Part shown: positions 5,852-5,996 of the stretch, in pieces | Layout of the letters: each line of letters opens with the position of its first letter | Numbering within the stretch: position 1 is the first letter of the stretch | Origin: Candidatus Methylomirabilis sp. | GTDB lineage: Bacteria; DYJV01 | Direction: 5' to 3' | DNA: 5,996 nucleotides | NCBI GenBank assembly: GCA_020722945.1 | Contig: DYJV01000096.1 | Location: 1 to 5,996, forward strand | Position numbers and translations under genes: made by a program | Notes under the pieces: model-generated | What the model was told of the DNA's origin: nothing | The model's database searches: none | What the model saw: only the letters and a program-made list of their open reading frames with translations

Positions 5852-5996
5852 TTATTACCATTTACTTTTGAGTTTATTTAGATAAAAGATTTAATTCTAT
5901 AAAAGAGAAAGGGGGGAAAACTACAAACTTGAGATTTAAAATAATAGTTGTTAGTTATTGGTTGGGAGTGTTTAGAGTTTACGAAAGAAAAAAAGA

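Noticed and set aside
5929-5996. Possible plus-strand gene start: TTG at 5929 opens a frame to the window end, 12 nt after a G-rich, Shine-Dalgarno-like run.
   Set aside because: Only 22 codons are visible, the spacing to the G run is long, the start is TTG, and the same bases are better explained as a C-poor degenerate repeat. No family is recognisable.
1-5996. CRISPR array, tRNA, rRNA, insertion sequence or phage attachment site.
   Set aside because: No regularly spaced repeats, cloverleaf-like sequence, transposase motif or terminal inverted repeats were seen; the window is ordinary metabolic and housekeeping coding DNA.

Overview
The window is AT-rich, and all five genes that can be supported lie on the minus strand. 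They form two transcription units. Read in the direction of transcription (high to low coordinates), these are a pcm–dgt pair (5768 to 3994) and then a three-gene molybdenum hydroxylase operon (3729 to 66). Low GC, a complete Pcm, a dGTPase of the shorter non-enterobacterial type and a soluble S/M/L molybdenum hydroxylase fit a low-GC, probably anaerobic Gram-negative bacterium. A Deferribacterota-like lineage is my best guess, but nothing in the window proves the taxon.

Region by region. 5769–5996 is non-coding as far as I can tell. It holds a good sigma70-type promoter abutting pcm, two small inverted repeats, a purine/G6 run and a stretch nearly free of C at the right edge. 5109–5768 is pcm (protein-L-isoaspartate O-methyltransferase). 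3994–5112 is dgt (dGTPase-like HD phosphohydrolase); its start overlaps the pcm stop in an ATGA, so the two are co-transcribed and probably translationally coupled. 3730–3993 is a 264-bp intergenic gap with no convincing terminator. It has a weak promoter candidate, a 10-bp tandem direct repeat and a 9+9 bp AT-only palindrome. 3256–3729, 2363–3241 and 66–2348 encode the 2x[2Fe-2S], FAD and molybdopterin subunits of a xanthine dehydrogenase-family enzyme, separated by two 14-nt gaps that carry strong ribosome binding sites. A 9-bp hairpin follows the last gene.

How the genes work together. The three hydroxylase subunits should assemble into a cytoplasmic (SML)2-type enzyme. The substrate would be hydroxylated (or, in HBCR-type enzymes, reduced) at the molybdenum site in L, with electrons moving through the two iron-sulphur clusters of S to FAD in M. 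By manual comparison with bovine xanthine oxidoreductase, the general catalytic residues are present but the two residues that orient xanthine (Glu802, Arg880) are not. The FAD subunit also lacks the four-cysteine insertion of 4-hydroxybenzoyl-CoA reductase. The substrate is therefore open, and this is the most interesting biological question here. The second notable point is that the pcm promoter places transcription start within about 2 nt of the ATG, with no Shine-Dalgarno sequence, which predicts a leaderless pcm–dgt mRNA.
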